64,000 bases of DNA from Anaerolineae bacterium (GTDB lineage: Bacteria > Chloroflexota > Anaerolineae > JAAYZQ01): the NCBI GenBank assembly GCA_016929795.1, contig JAFGIA010000202.1:30030-94029 (forward strand), written 5' to 3'. Positions 10,000 through 17,706 of this stretch are shown in pieces. A program made the translations under genes and the position numbers. The stretch's first letter is position 1. Every line of letters starts with the position of its first letter. The notes under the pieces are model-generated. The model saw nothing but the letters and a program-made list of their open reading frames with translations, was not told the origin of the DNA and did no database searches.

Positions 10000-11097
10000 T
10001 TAGCCTCGCTGCGCCGAGCGAAAAAAGCTGCCAAATATCTTGCCTGCCACGTCGTCGTACTCGCGATAGCCGGCTGCGACGATCTCGTCGCGGCTGTAAC
10101 CGAGCTTTTCGATCCACTGAGCGTGGCGCGTGACGCCCTCGGCAATCACCGGGTCATACTGCGGATTGAACTGCACGCCCCATACTGGCAGGCCCTTCAG
10201 CCGGTACGCCTGTACTGGGCACAGCTCGCTCGACGCAAGCAGCTCGACATCCGCCGGCAGCTCGGTCACCTGGTCGCCATGCCACAGAAAGGCGTGGAAA
10301 GGGTTTTCAAGCTCTGCGAGCAGTGGGTCGGCGCGCCCGGCTTCCGTCATGCTGACAGGTAGCCACCCGATCTCCCACTTGCGCCGCTCAACCTTGCCGC
10401 CAAGCCAGTGTACCATCAACTGGTGGCCCAGGCAGATGCCGAGGATGGGGATCTGCGCGGCGAGGGCCTCCTCGATGCGCTGCCGCTCTGCCTGGAAAAT
10501 CGGCTCGTCAAACGTGTCGGGGCGATACTCGCCACCAGCAAAGATGACTGCATCGAAATCGCGCAGGTCGGGCACAGCCTCACCCAGGTCGACGCGCACG
10601 GAGGTAAAGATAGTGCCAAAGCGCTGGAGCACGTGGTCGACGACGAGGGCGCGCGCCGGGCCATGGATGAGCGAAATGACCTTCAGCGGGCCAGGTGTGG
10701 CGGTGGGCGATGGTGTCTCTGTAGGCGTCCCGGTCGCAGTCGCCGTGGGGGTGGGGGAGGCCGTGTCGGTAGGGGTGGGAGTGGGTGTCGCCGTGGGGGT
10801 ACATGTCGCCGTCGGTGTGTGTGTCGCCGTCGGCGTGTGCGTTGCCGTCGGCGTCGCAGTGGGTGTGCTCGTTGGGGTGGAGGTCAGAGTCGGTGTGGGT
10901 GGAACGATCAACTGCACCAGCCTGGCGCCACCATCACACGCGGTCAGTGCCTCTCCGGCTGCTGCCAATCCCACTAACCTCAAGAAGAAACGGCGATCGA
11001 TCGATTTACGATCTACAATTTCAGATTTTCGATTGCACGTGGGCGGATGCGGCCCCCGTTGCCGGTCCTCTGGCTTTCCAATCGTCCGGTCTTTCAA
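10000..11097 (-). CDS. Lipoprotein-like class I glutamine amidotransferase homologue, altered active site
   Basis: TTG start by ORF extent only. The first 30 residues are encoded by AT-richer, repeat-like DNA and may not be translated, but no better start codon is in frame. DRRFFLRL (R35-R36) resembles a Tat motif and LTAC (C54) a lipobox, so export as a lipoprotein is likely. A long Thr/Pro repeat linker follows to about 140. Residues 145-340 are a GATase-1 fold: [10 protein letters not shown] holds the nucleophile C222, but the usual QFHPE motif reads QFNPQ, so the catalytic His and Glu are N311 and Q313. The protein may therefore bind rather than hydrolyse, or use other residues. The stop abuts the start of the CapA lipoprotein gene, so the two form an operon. 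Confidence 0.75.
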   Translation of the reverse strand: MKDRTIGKPEDRQRGPHPPTCNRKSEIVDRKSIDRRFFLRLVGLAAAGEALTACDGGARLVQLIVPPTPTLTSTPTSTPTATPTATHTPTATHTPTATCTPTATPTPTPTDTASPTPTATATGTPTETPSPTATPGPLKVISLIHGPARALVVDHVLQRFGTIFTSVRVDLGEAVPDLRDFDAVIFAGGEYRPDTFDEPIFQAERQRIEEALAAQIPILGICLGHQLMVHWLGGKVERRKWEIGWLPVSMTEAGRADPLLAELENPFHAFLWHGDQVTELPADVELLASSELCPVQAYRLKGLPVWGVQFNPQYDPVIAEGVTRHAQWIEKLGYSRDEIVAAGYREYDDVAGKIFGSFFRSAQRG

Positions 11098-11109
11098 TCT
11101 TCCAACCTT

Positions 11110-11883
11110 CTAGCCTGTCTTGATTGCCACCGCCAACAGCTTTTCGCTGTCTGCATCAAACTCGTCGAGGTCGTAGGAGCCATAGATAGCCTCGACGTGG
11201 AAGCCAGCGTGGCGCAGGAGGAGCTTCAGCTCGTTGCGAAAGAGATACCGCATGGAGTAGGGAAAAATAGTGCGCTTCACGTTTCCCTGCGCGTCTACCT
11301 CATCCGCGACGTAGGTGACGTCGATCACCTGGCGTGCCAGGTCCACCTGCTCCGATCGGAACCTCATCACGCGTCGGCCCGTATCCGGGTCATCCATGAT
11401 CTTGACTTTATCGAGCGCCACCTGCCCTTCAAACTCGACCAGGCGTGCCAGGTCGGGGTTGAACAGATCAAGGAAGAGCAGGCCGCCCGGCCTGAGGTGC
11501 TCGCGCACGCGCGACAGGGTGGCCAATTGGTCGTCGAGAGTGAGCAGGTGCGAGAAAGAGTTGACGGCGACCAAAACCATGTTGAATTGGCGATCGAGGG
11601 CCAGCACACGCATATCCTGCTGAACCAGGGTGACGCGCTCCTGGAGTCCTTCGTGGGCCACCTTGCGCCGCGCGATTTCGAGCATCGCCGGTGACAGGTC
11701 GACGCCCACGATCTCAAAGCCTGCCCGAGCCAGGGGCAGGAGCACGCGGCCTGTGCCACAGGCCAGCTCGAGGATCGGCGACCCGGCGCGCCGCGCAAAC
11801 TGCTCGATCGGCAGCAGGTCCATATCGATGCCTTCGAACTCGAGATCGTAAAAGCGTGCGTACGCAGCATACGGATCGATCAT
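11110..11883 (-). CDS. SAM-dependent methyltransferase, class I
   Basis: A 257-residue methyltransferase starting at ATG 11883, with GGGAGGG a few bases upstream; the longer open frame further upstream is not coding in style. Motif I is ILELACGTGRVLLPLARAGF (about residues 37-56), followed by VGVDLSPAML and VTLVQQDMRVL, then LRPGGLLFLDLF. The C-terminal half (YSMRYLFRNELKLLLRHAGF) is typical of small-molecule methyltransferases of this type. The substrate cannot be read from sequence. The gene lies 12 bp upstream of the amidotransferase-like gene on the same strand and may be part of that operon. Confidence 0.85.
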   Translation of the reverse strand: MIDPYAAYARFYDLEFEGIDMDLLPIEQFARRAGSPILELACGTGRVLLPLARAGFEIVGVDLSPAMLEIARRKVAHEGLQERVTLVQQDMRVLALDRQFNMVLVAVNSFSHLLTLDDQLATLSRVREHLRPGGLLFLDLFNPDLARLVEFEGQVALDKVKIMDDPDTGRRVMRFRSEQVDLARQVIDVTYVADEVDAQGNVKRTIFPYSMRYLFRNELKLLLRHAGFHVEAIYGSYDLDEFDADSEKLLAVAIKTG

Positions 11884-12035
11884 GCATCCCTCCCTTGTGG
11901 CGCCCAGTGTACCACAAACTGAGGACAGCAGCAAGCAGCCGGCAGCCAACAGCAAGTGACAAGGCACGTGTTGCTGCCTGTTATTCCTCGTAACACGCTC
12001 GTAACGCAGTGGGTGACGCTGTCGTGTCGGCCGCC

Positions 12036-12044
12036 TGATATAGT
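12036..12044 (+). promoter_or_regulatory. Possible extended -10 promoter
   Basis: TG-A-TATAGT about 35 bp before the ParB-like gene start. No convincing -35 hexamer at the right spacing. Confidence 0.35.
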
Positions 12045-12078
12045 GAGAGCGAGGCTGAGAGAGAAGGAGGCACGAGGG

Positions 12079-12579
12079 ATGTACGCAAGCCAGGCAGCAG
12101 TGATGAGCCAGATGATGTACGAGGCAGGCCGCGGCGCGAACAAGCGGCAGGCACGCACCAAGTACGACGTGCTCCGGCTGCAGGCAAAGCTCGGCCGGCT
12201 GTGGGCAAAGGTGCGGCGGCAGGAGAATCACCCGCTGTCCCTGGCGGCCGTCCATCCGGTGGCCGCGCGCTACGGCGGCGTGCAGACGGTGCGGCTGGCG
12301 CAGGTCCGCGGCAGCGAGGGGCGATGCGCCGACCTGGATACCCGGTTCCGGCCACTGCATGGAGCGACGAAGGAGCGGTGGCTGCGGGTGGCCGACGCGC
12401 ACCAGAAGGGGATCGGCCTGCCGCCGGTGGCGCTGGTGCAGGTGGGCGATGTCTACTATGTGCGCGATGGGCACCACAGGGTGTCGGTGGCTCTGGCGTG
12501 GGGGCAGGAGAGTATCGAGGCGGAAGTCGTGGTGTGGACGGCCGAGGCTGATGCTTCCCTTCCCGCAGCAAGATATTGA
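12079..12579 (+). CDS. Small ParB-like nuclease-fold protein
   Basis: A 166-residue protein starting at ATG 12079 with GGAGG at 12066-12070; an in-frame ATG 41 codons upstream lacks a ribosome site. The N-terminal third is basic and helical (ANKRQARTKYDVLRLQAKLGRLWAKVRRQ). The C-terminal third, PVALVQVGDVYYVRDGHHRVSVALAWG, has the ParB/Srx core with the DGHHR motif, where similar proteins bind or hydrolyse nucleotides. It is much shorter than a chromosome-segregation ParB and has no helix-turn-helix; the real parB lies at 40338. It stands alone, and its stop codon sits inside the -35 box of the next gene's promoter. The function is unknown. Confidence 0.6.
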   Translation: MYASQAAVMSQMMYEAGRGANKRQARTKYDVLRLQAKLGRLWAKVRRQENHPLSLAAVHPVAARYGGVQTVRLAQVRGSEGRCADLDTRFRPLHGATKERWLRVADAHQKGIGLPPVALVQVGDVYYVRDGHHRVSVALAWGQESIEAEVVVWTAEADASLPAARY

Positions 12580-12604
12580 CAGCGGTGCGGAATGCCATTA
12601 TGAT
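12576..12604 (+). promoter_or_regulatory. Sigma-70-like promoter for the GH3 gene
   Basis: TTGACA at 12576-12581 and TATGAT at 12599-12604, spacing 17 bp. The TGA stop of the upstream gene is part of the -35 box. Predicted transcription start near 12611. Confidence 0.75.
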
Positions 12605-12704
12605 AGCAGGCGTTGTCAATGTCAGCCCGGCGGAGGAACGGTCGCCTCGCGTGGGGTAGGCCCGCCCTCGGGATCGGAGCATGGCATCACGAGGAGGAGA
12701 TATT

Positions 12705-14933
12705 ATGGACGTCAAAACAAACACAGGAGGCATCCCCTCGGAAGCCGAGGTCACGGCGCGTGTCGAGGCTCTGATGGGGCGATTGAGCATCGAGGAAAAG
12801 ATCGGGCAGCTCACCCAGATTGGGGCCGCAGCGTTCTTGCCGGGGCCCAATCCCGAGGATATCATTCGGAAGGGCGGGGCAGGATCGGTCCTGTGGCTCA
12901 ATGACACAAAGCAGTTCAACGTATTACAAAAGATCGCCGTCGAAGAGAGCCCATCCAAGATCCCGCTCCTCTTCGCGCTGGACGTGATTCACGGCTACCG
13001 CACGATCTTTCCCGTGCCACTGGCCATGGCCTCGTCGTGGGACCCGTCGGTGGCCGAACAGGCGCAGACCGTGGCAGCCAGGGAGGCCCGCGCCGCAGGT
13101 CTGCACTGGACCTTTGGCCCCATGGTTGATATCGCCCGTGACGCCCGGTGGGGCCGTATCGTCGAGGGCGCCGGCGAAGACCCCTTCCTGGGTGCGGTGA
13201 TGGCGGCTGCCCAGGTCCGCGGCTTCCAGGGACCGTTTCTTGGCGCGCCCGACCGCATCGTGGCCTGTGCCAAACACTTTGCAGGTTACGGCGCGGCGGA
13301 TGGCGGGCGCGACTACGATCCAGTCTACCTGCCCGAGGGCCTGCTGCGCAACGTCTACTTTCCGCCCTTTGAGGCGGCCTTGAAAGCCGGCGTGGGGACG
13401 TTTATGAGCGCCTACATGGACCTCAACGATGTGCCTGCGAGTGGGAACCACTGGTTGCTGGGCGACGTGCTGCGGGGTGAGTGGGCATTCCCGGGCTTTG
13501 TGGTCAGCGACGCGTTTGCCGTCGCCAGCCTCGTCACCCAGGGCTTTGCAAGCGACGGGCGCGACGCAGCCTTCCGCGCGCTGAGTGCGGGTGTCGACAT
13601 GGACATGGCCAGCCACACCTACGCGCAGCATCTCGCCGGCCTCGTAGAGGATGGCACGCTGAAGCTGGGCGTGATCGACGCAGCCGTGCGGCGCATTCTG
13701 GCGATCAAGGTTCGCCTGGGGCTGTTCGAGCAACCGTACGTCGACGAGTCCAAGCTGGCGCAGGTAATAGCACTGCCCGAGCACCGGCAGGAAGCGCGGC
13801 TTGCCGCGCAGCGGTCTATGGTACTGCTGCGGAACGAAGGCCAGCTCCTGCCACTCTCCAAGAGCCTGAGGAACGTGGCCGTGATCGGCTCCCTGGCCGA
13901 CTCGAAGGAGGCCACAGAAGGTTCGTGGCTGGTCTTTGGACACACGCCGGCAGCCGTCACGCTCCTCGAAGGCATCCGGGCCAAGCTGCCGGGAGCGAGG
14001 GTCGAGTACGCCCCCGGCCCCGAGATCGGGCGTGACATCCCCTCCTGGTTCGAGAACCTGAACCTCGAAGCCAAGAAGGTGCCGCAGACGCCCGAGCAGG
14101 CAGAAACTGCCTTCCAGACGGCTGTGGCCACGGCAGACAATGCGGACGTCGTGGTGATGGTCCTCGGCGAGAACGCCGACATGGCCGGCGAGGCTGCTTC
14201 GCGTGCTTCGCTCGATCTGCCAGGGCGCCAGGAAGAGCTGCTCAAGGCGGTCGTGGCCCTCGGCAAGCCGGTGGTTCTCGTGCTCTTGAACGGCCGCCCG
14301 TTGAGCATCGGTTGGGCAGCGGAGAACGTACCGGCGATCCTCGAGGCATGGGAACCGGGCAGTGAGGGAGGCCACGCCGTGGCCGACATCCTGTTCGGTG
14401 ATGTGAACCCGGGCGGCAAGCTGCCCGTCACCTTCCCGCGCAAGGGCAGCCACGCGCCGCTCTACTACGCACGCAACCTCACGCACTCGCCCGAGGGCAG
14501 CCTGATGTACAATCCACGCTACTGGGACGGACTTCCGACGCCGCTCTACCCCTTCGGGTTTGGCCTCAGCTATACGACCTTCTCGATCACGAACCTGAAG
14601 GTCGAGGCGCCTCAGGTAAAGGTGGGGAGTTCGGTGGCAGTGACAGTCGACGTGACGAACACGGGCTCGGTGGTGGGTGACGAGGTGGTACAGCTTTACA
14701 TCCATCAGAAGGCGGGCAGCGACTCCCGACCAATGCGCGAACTGAAGGGCTTTCAGCGTGTCACGCTCGAGCCCGGCGAGACCAAGATGGTCACTTTCCT
14801 TCTCGGCCCGGCCGAGCTCGGCTACTGGAGCACGAGCGCCGGCCGGTGGATCCAGGACGCGGCGGACCTGGATATCTGGGTCGGCGCCGACTCGTTGGCC
14901 ACACTCCACGCGGACCTCGCGGTGGTTCGCTGA
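12705..14933 (+). CDS. bglX: Beta-glucosidase, glycoside hydrolase family 3
   Basis: A 742-residue GH3 enzyme that should release glucose or related sugars from the non-reducing end of beta-linked saccharides. ATG 12705 is preferred over ATG 12681 because GAGGAGG sits 7 nt upstream. The N-terminal TIM-barrel carries LHWTFGPMVDIARDARWGR, ACAKHFAGYG and the nucleophile D269 in VVSDAFA. The second domain carries the likely acid/base E496 in MAGEAASRASLDLPGRQ, and the C-terminal 110 residues are a fibronectin-III-like domain (VTVDVTNTGSVVGDEVVQLYI). No signal peptide is visible, so it is likely cytoplasmic and would act on imported oligosaccharides, although no transporter is nearby. It has its own promoter and is probably monocistronic. 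Confidence 0.93.
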   Translation: MDVKTNTGGIPSEAEVTARVEALMGRLSIEEKIGQLTQIGAAAFLPGPNPEDIIRKGGAGSVLWLNDTKQFNVLQKIAVEESPSKIPLLFALDVIHGYRTIFPVPLAMASSWDPSVAEQAQTVAAREARAAGLHWTFGPMVDIARDARWGRIVEGAGEDPFLGAVMAAAQVRGFQGPFLGAPDRIVACAKHFAGYGAADGGRDYDPVYLPEGLLRNVYFPPFEAALKAGVGTFMSAYMDLNDVPASGNHWLLGDVLRGEWAFPGFVVSDAFAVASLVTQGFASDGRDAAFRALSAGVDMDMASHTYAQHLAGLVEDGTLKLGVIDAAVRRILAIKVRLGLFEQPYVDESKLAQVIALPEHRQEARLAAQRSMVLLRNEGQLLPLSKSLRNVAVIGSLADSKEATEGSWLVFGHTPAAVTLLEGIRAKLPGARVEYAPGPEIGRDIPSWFENLNLEAKKVPQTPEQAETAFQTAVATADNADVVVMVLGENADMAGEAASRASLDLPGRQEELLKAVVALGKPVVLVLLNGRPLSIGWAAENVPAILEAWEPGSEGGHAVADILFGDVNPGGKLPVTFPRKGSHAPLYYARNLTHSPEGSLMYNPRYWDGLPTPLYPFGFGLSYTTFSITNLKVEAPQVKVGSSVAVTVDVTNTGSVVGDEVVQLYIHQKAGSDSRPMRELKGFQRVTLEPGETKMVTFLLGPAELGYWSTSAGRWIQDAADLDIWVGADSLATLHADLAVVR

Positions 14934-15026
14934 GAATCCAAGATGGGCTGTGTGACGCGAGAGTGATTGTCGCGGCCGGCGTTAGCCTCTGCCCGGCGTG
15001 TGGCGTGTGGTTGGCACTGGCTCGTT

Positions 15027-15602
15027 TCAAGAGTGGAGAAGCGCACGCAACACATTCACAAAGCGGGCCATGTCGGCGTTCGAGATGCGCGCAGGGTGGC
15101 GCAGGGGGATGACGATTGCGCCATCCCCACGCCAGACAGTGGCGTGAATGGCTGTGATGGGCTGTGCCGGCTCGCCGACGAGGCGCGGAAAGAGGGCGCG
15201 CGCGGCGACATTGCCGATGGGCACGACGATCTCGGGCTGGACGTGCGCCAGCTCTTGCCACAAGTAGGGCAGGCAGCGATCAATCTCTGCCTGGCTTGGG
15301 GTGCGGTTGGCAGGCGGGTTGCAGCGGACGATGTTAGTGATAAAGCAGTGCAAGCGCGGCCGCTCCCCCCGCGGATCGCTCTCGGCCGATAGCCCCAGGT
15401 CGATGAGCGCCTGCTGCATGCGCACGCCAGAACGGTCGCGCGTGAAGGGGACGCCAGTAATGTCGCCGCCTTTGTAGCCCGGCGCCTCACCGACGAAAAG
15501 GACGCGGGCATGGGGCGAGCCGTAGCCGTGGACAATCACGTGCCGGTTGGAGACCAGATCGGCGCAGAGAGCGCAGCCCTGCGCAAAGCGGAGTTGCTCC
15601 AT
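15027..15602 (-). CDS. udg: Uracil-DNA glycosylase, family 4 (iron-sulfur)
   Basis: A 191-residue DNA repair enzyme that removes uracil from DNA. The motif VLFVGEAPG (34-42) is the family's water-activating loop and HPAR (169-172) the second active-site motif. C10, C13, C94 and C110 have the spacing of the [4Fe-4S] ligands of family 4 enzymes. The start is ATG 15602. The upstream gene (cupin) ends 12 bp before it, and dCTP deaminase precedes that, so two functions that keep uracil and dUTP in balance share one leftward operon. Confidence 0.93.
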   Translation of the reverse strand: MEQLRFAQGCALCADLVSNRHVIVHGYGSPHARVLFVGEAPGYKGGDITGVPFTRDRSGVRMQQALIDLGLSAESDPRGERPRLHCFITNIVRCNPPANRTPSQAEIDRCLPYLWQELAHVQPEIVVPIGNVAARALFPRLVGEPAQPITAIHATVWRGDGAIVIPLRHPARISNADMARFVNVLRALLHS

Positions 15603-15614
15603 GAGCCGGCGCGG

Positions 15615-16310
15615 CTAATCGCCAGGCAGCGCACCCGGCTGTTTGTGGCGTTTGAGGCTGAGCACTATGGCACGCTCGGTGCTCGATAGGCGGAAAGGAA
15701 CCCGAGGCGGCACGACCGTCACGTCGTCGCGCCGCAGCGCCAGCCTGTCATCCTTGGTTTCGAGCGTCACCGCTCCGTTATGGCAGAGGACGAGGGTGCT
15801 CTGCTGCTCGTACATCCACCAGGGACCGGTGCCCTGGCAGGCGAGCAGGTGGACGGCAAAGGTGTCGACATCGGCGACAGAGACGGGGCGGAAGGGAACG
15901 GCGATCTGCCGGCCCACTGCTTCAAGGTCTATCTTGGTGAGCTGGCCTCTGCCCCTGAGCGCAAAGATGTGCCGGTCGCCGTTGCGGCGGTGAACAACCA
16001 GCCGCGGCTGGAGCAGCAAGACGAGAGAGCGGAGCAGGGAGGACGACCGGTGTCCCACCCCCTTGGGGACGACGGTCATCTCACCCGGTCGCAACAACAC
16101 GCTTCCCCATTCCCCCTCGACCGTAATCGTCCCGCTCGCTACAAGGAAGAGCTCGTCCTGGTCGAGGTGGCGGTGAAAGGGCAGGCTCCCGTGGCAGAGA
16201 AAGACGCTGAGGGTCATGTCGTCGATCTCGATCAGGTCGATCATAGTGAACGGCTCAGCGAGTTGAGCCGCCTGCTCCTGGATATTTACCTTGCGCACTT
16301 GGTCGGCCAC
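15615..16310 (-). CDS. Two-domain cupin protein
   Basis: A 231-residue bicupin. The first half has a complete metal site: PFHRHLDQDELF gives H46, H48 and E53, and GVGHRSS gives H87. The second half (about 130-220) keeps the beta-barrel pattern (STLVLCHNGAVTLE, VTVVPPRVPFRL) but lacks the His/Glu ligands, so it is probably structural. Cupins include dioxygenases, isomerases and sensors; nothing here decides between them. It lies between dcd (18 bp upstream) and udg (12 bp downstream) in one leftward operon. Confidence 0.8.
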   Translation of the reverse strand: MADQVRKVNIQEQAAQLAEPFTMIDLIEIDDMTLSVFLCHGSLPFHRHLDQDELFLVASGTITVEGEWGSVLLRPGEMTVVPKGVGHRSSSLLRSLVLLLQPRLVVHRRNGDRHIFALRGRGQLTKIDLEAVGRQIAVPFRPVSVADVDTFAVHLLACQGTGPWWMYEQQSTLVLCHNGAVTLETKDDRLALRRDDVTVVPPRVPFRLSSTERAIVLSLKRHKQPGALPGD

Positions 16311-16328
16311 GATTCCTTTCTCCTCGTC

Positions 16329-16883
16329 TCAACCGGGCCGGGCCGGTGTGATGCCGCGCTGTGATTGGTACTTGCCCCGGCGGTCGGCGTAGCTCACCTC
16401 ACATGGTTCGTCGCTTTGAAAAAAGAGCACCTGGGCGATTCCCTCGTGGGCGTACAGCCGCACCGGCCGGGTGCCCAGGTTGGCGATCGAAAGCGTGGCA
16501 TACCCTTCCCACCCCGGCTCAAACGGTGTCGCGTTCACCAGGACCCCGCACCGCGCATAGCTGGACTTGCCGAGACAGAGGGCCAGCACGTCGGGGGGTA
16601 GGCGGAAGTATTCGATCGTTCGCCCCAAGACAAAATGTCCCGGGGCCAGGTCGAATACTGGTGATTCGATTTCAGTAAACGTGCTCCCGCTGCCGCCTTT
16701 CGGGTCGAGAACCCCAGGTTGTGCCGCGGGAACCTTGAACTCGTCCGCCAGGCGGGCGTCGTAGCCGTACGACGAGAGGCCGTACGACACGACACCTGCT
16801 GCGATCTGATCCGGCTCGAATGGTGTGATCATGTCCATCTCGTTCACCATGTGCCGGATCCAGCGATCTGCTTTGATGCTCAC
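16329..16883 (-). CDS. dcd: dCTP deaminase
   Basis: Converts dCTP to dUTP (or dUMP in bifunctional forms) for dTTP synthesis. GTG 16883 is chosen, giving a 184-residue protein (MSIKADRWIRHM) of normal family length with a purine-rich stretch upstream; the longer frame would add an untypical 32-residue N-terminus. Family motifs are present: GKSSYAR (105-111), and TPFEPGWEG (119-127) with the catalytic glutamate E126. It heads a leftward operon dcd-cupin-udg under a good promoter. Confidence 0.92.
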   Translation of the reverse strand: MSIKADRWIRHMVNEMDMITPFEPDQIAAGVVSYGLSSYGYDARLADEFKVPAAQPGVLDPKGGSGSTFTEIESPVFDLAPGHFVLGRTIEYFRLPPDVLALCLGKSSYARCGVLVNATPFEPGWEGYATLSIANLGTRPVRLYAHEGIAQVLFFQSDEPCEVSYADRRGKYQSQRGITPARPG

Positions 16884-16919
16884 CCGCTGCCCCTCTCCTT
16901 GTGCCAGATCTTGCCAATC

Positions 16920-16948
16920 ATTATAATCGAAAATGGATCGTGTGTCCA
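16920..16948 (-). promoter_or_regulatory. Promoter of the dcd-cupin-udg operon
   Basis: On the minus strand, TGGACA (16948-16943) and TATAAT (16925-16920) with a 17-bp spacer. The leader to the GTG start is about 30 nt. Confidence 0.75.
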
Positions 16949-17060
16949 TTTGCGCAGGGCAAGCCAACTCCAAGTACATGGGGATTGTATGCTGCGGAGC
17001 AGCCTATCGCCCACGATCACCCGCGATCGCGGCCTGAGGGCTATTGCCACGCTTGCTTGT

Positions 17061-17089
17061 TTGCGTTTTCGTGCCCCAGGTGGTAAAAT
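17061..17089 (+). promoter_or_regulatory. Promoter of the acetyltransferase gene
   Basis: TTGCGT at 17061-17066, a 17-bp spacer, then TAAAAT at 17084-17089 with an extended TG at 17081-17082. The predicted start of transcription is near 17096. Confidence 0.6.
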
Positions 17090-17098
17090 CAGGATAGG

Positions 17099-17116
17099 CT
17101 CCCAGTTGACTGGGAG
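17099..17116 (+). promoter_or_regulatory. Operator-like palindrome
   Basis: CTCCCAGT-TG-ACTGGGAG: two perfect 8-bp arms with a 2-bp centre, lying just downstream of the predicted transcription start of the acetyltransferase gene. The place and symmetry suit a dimeric repressor site; it could also form a short mRNA hairpin. Confidence 0.5.
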
Positions 17117-17147
17117 GGTACGAGCATTGCGTGGTGAAAGGGGAAAC

Positions 17148-17678
17148 ATGATCGTTCGCCCGGCTGATCTGGCTGATCTGAATGCCTGTTTGTTGTTCGA
17201 TCACACGGTATTTACAGAGCACGTATGGCAGATGCAGGTGCGGGAGGCTGAGGCCCAGTTGGCGGTGACCTTTCAGTCAGTGCGCCTGCCACGGCGCATG
17301 CAGGTAGAGTACCCGCACAATGTCGAGCAGTTGGTCGAGCACTGGCAGCAGGGAGAGACGATCCTCGTTGCCGAGGAGGAGGGTGAGGTCAAGGGCTATG
17401 TTGACATGGTGACCCAGCCGTGGCACGAGGCAGGCTGGGTGGCAAACCTATGTGTCGATCGTGCGGCGCGCCAACAGGGCGTGGCAATGGCATTGCTGCG
17501 CTATGCGCGCCAGTGGGCGCGGGGTGAAGGATTGGCGTTTCTGCATGCCGAGGCAACCACCAAGAATTACCCGGCTCTCTCCCTCTACCGCAAGCTTGGT
17601 TTCGAGTTCTGTGGGTTTAACGATCATTACTACCTGAATCAGGATATTGCGCTCTTTTTTGTACAGGTGCTTCGTTAG
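17148..17678 (+). CDS. GNAT-family N-acetyltransferase
   Basis: A 176-residue acyl-CoA-dependent acetyltransferase. ATG 17148 follows a purine-rich AAAGGGGA; the longer open frame upstream runs through the promoter and is rejected. Motif A of the GNAT fold is ANLCVDRAARQQGVAMALLRYA, and the C-terminal NYPALSLYRKLGFEFCGF is the usual motif B region. The substrate cannot be inferred. It lies 28 bp upstream of the membrane sensor gene and may be co-transcribed with it. Confidence 0.85.
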   Translation: MIVRPADLADLNACLLFDHTVFTEHVWQMQVREAEAQLAVTFQSVRLPRRMQVEYPHNVEQLVEHWQQGETILVAEEEGEVKGYVDMVTQPWHEAGWVANLCVDRAARQQGVAMALLRYARQWARGEGLAFLHAEATTKNYPALSLYRKLGFEFCGFNDHYYLNQDIALFFVQVLR

Positions 17679-17706
17679 TGGTTAGGTGGCAATGTGGGGT
17701 TGAAAT

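Noticed and set aside
11884..12477. Long 5' extension of the leftward methyltransferase frame
   Set aside because: It crosses the divergent ParB-like gene and its promoter; ATG 11883 has a good ribosome site and begins the normal fold.
12924..14909. 661-codon open frame antisense to the GH3 gene
   Set aside because: No ribosome site or recognisable domain; it mirrors the codon bias of the real gene, which has clear GH3 motifs.
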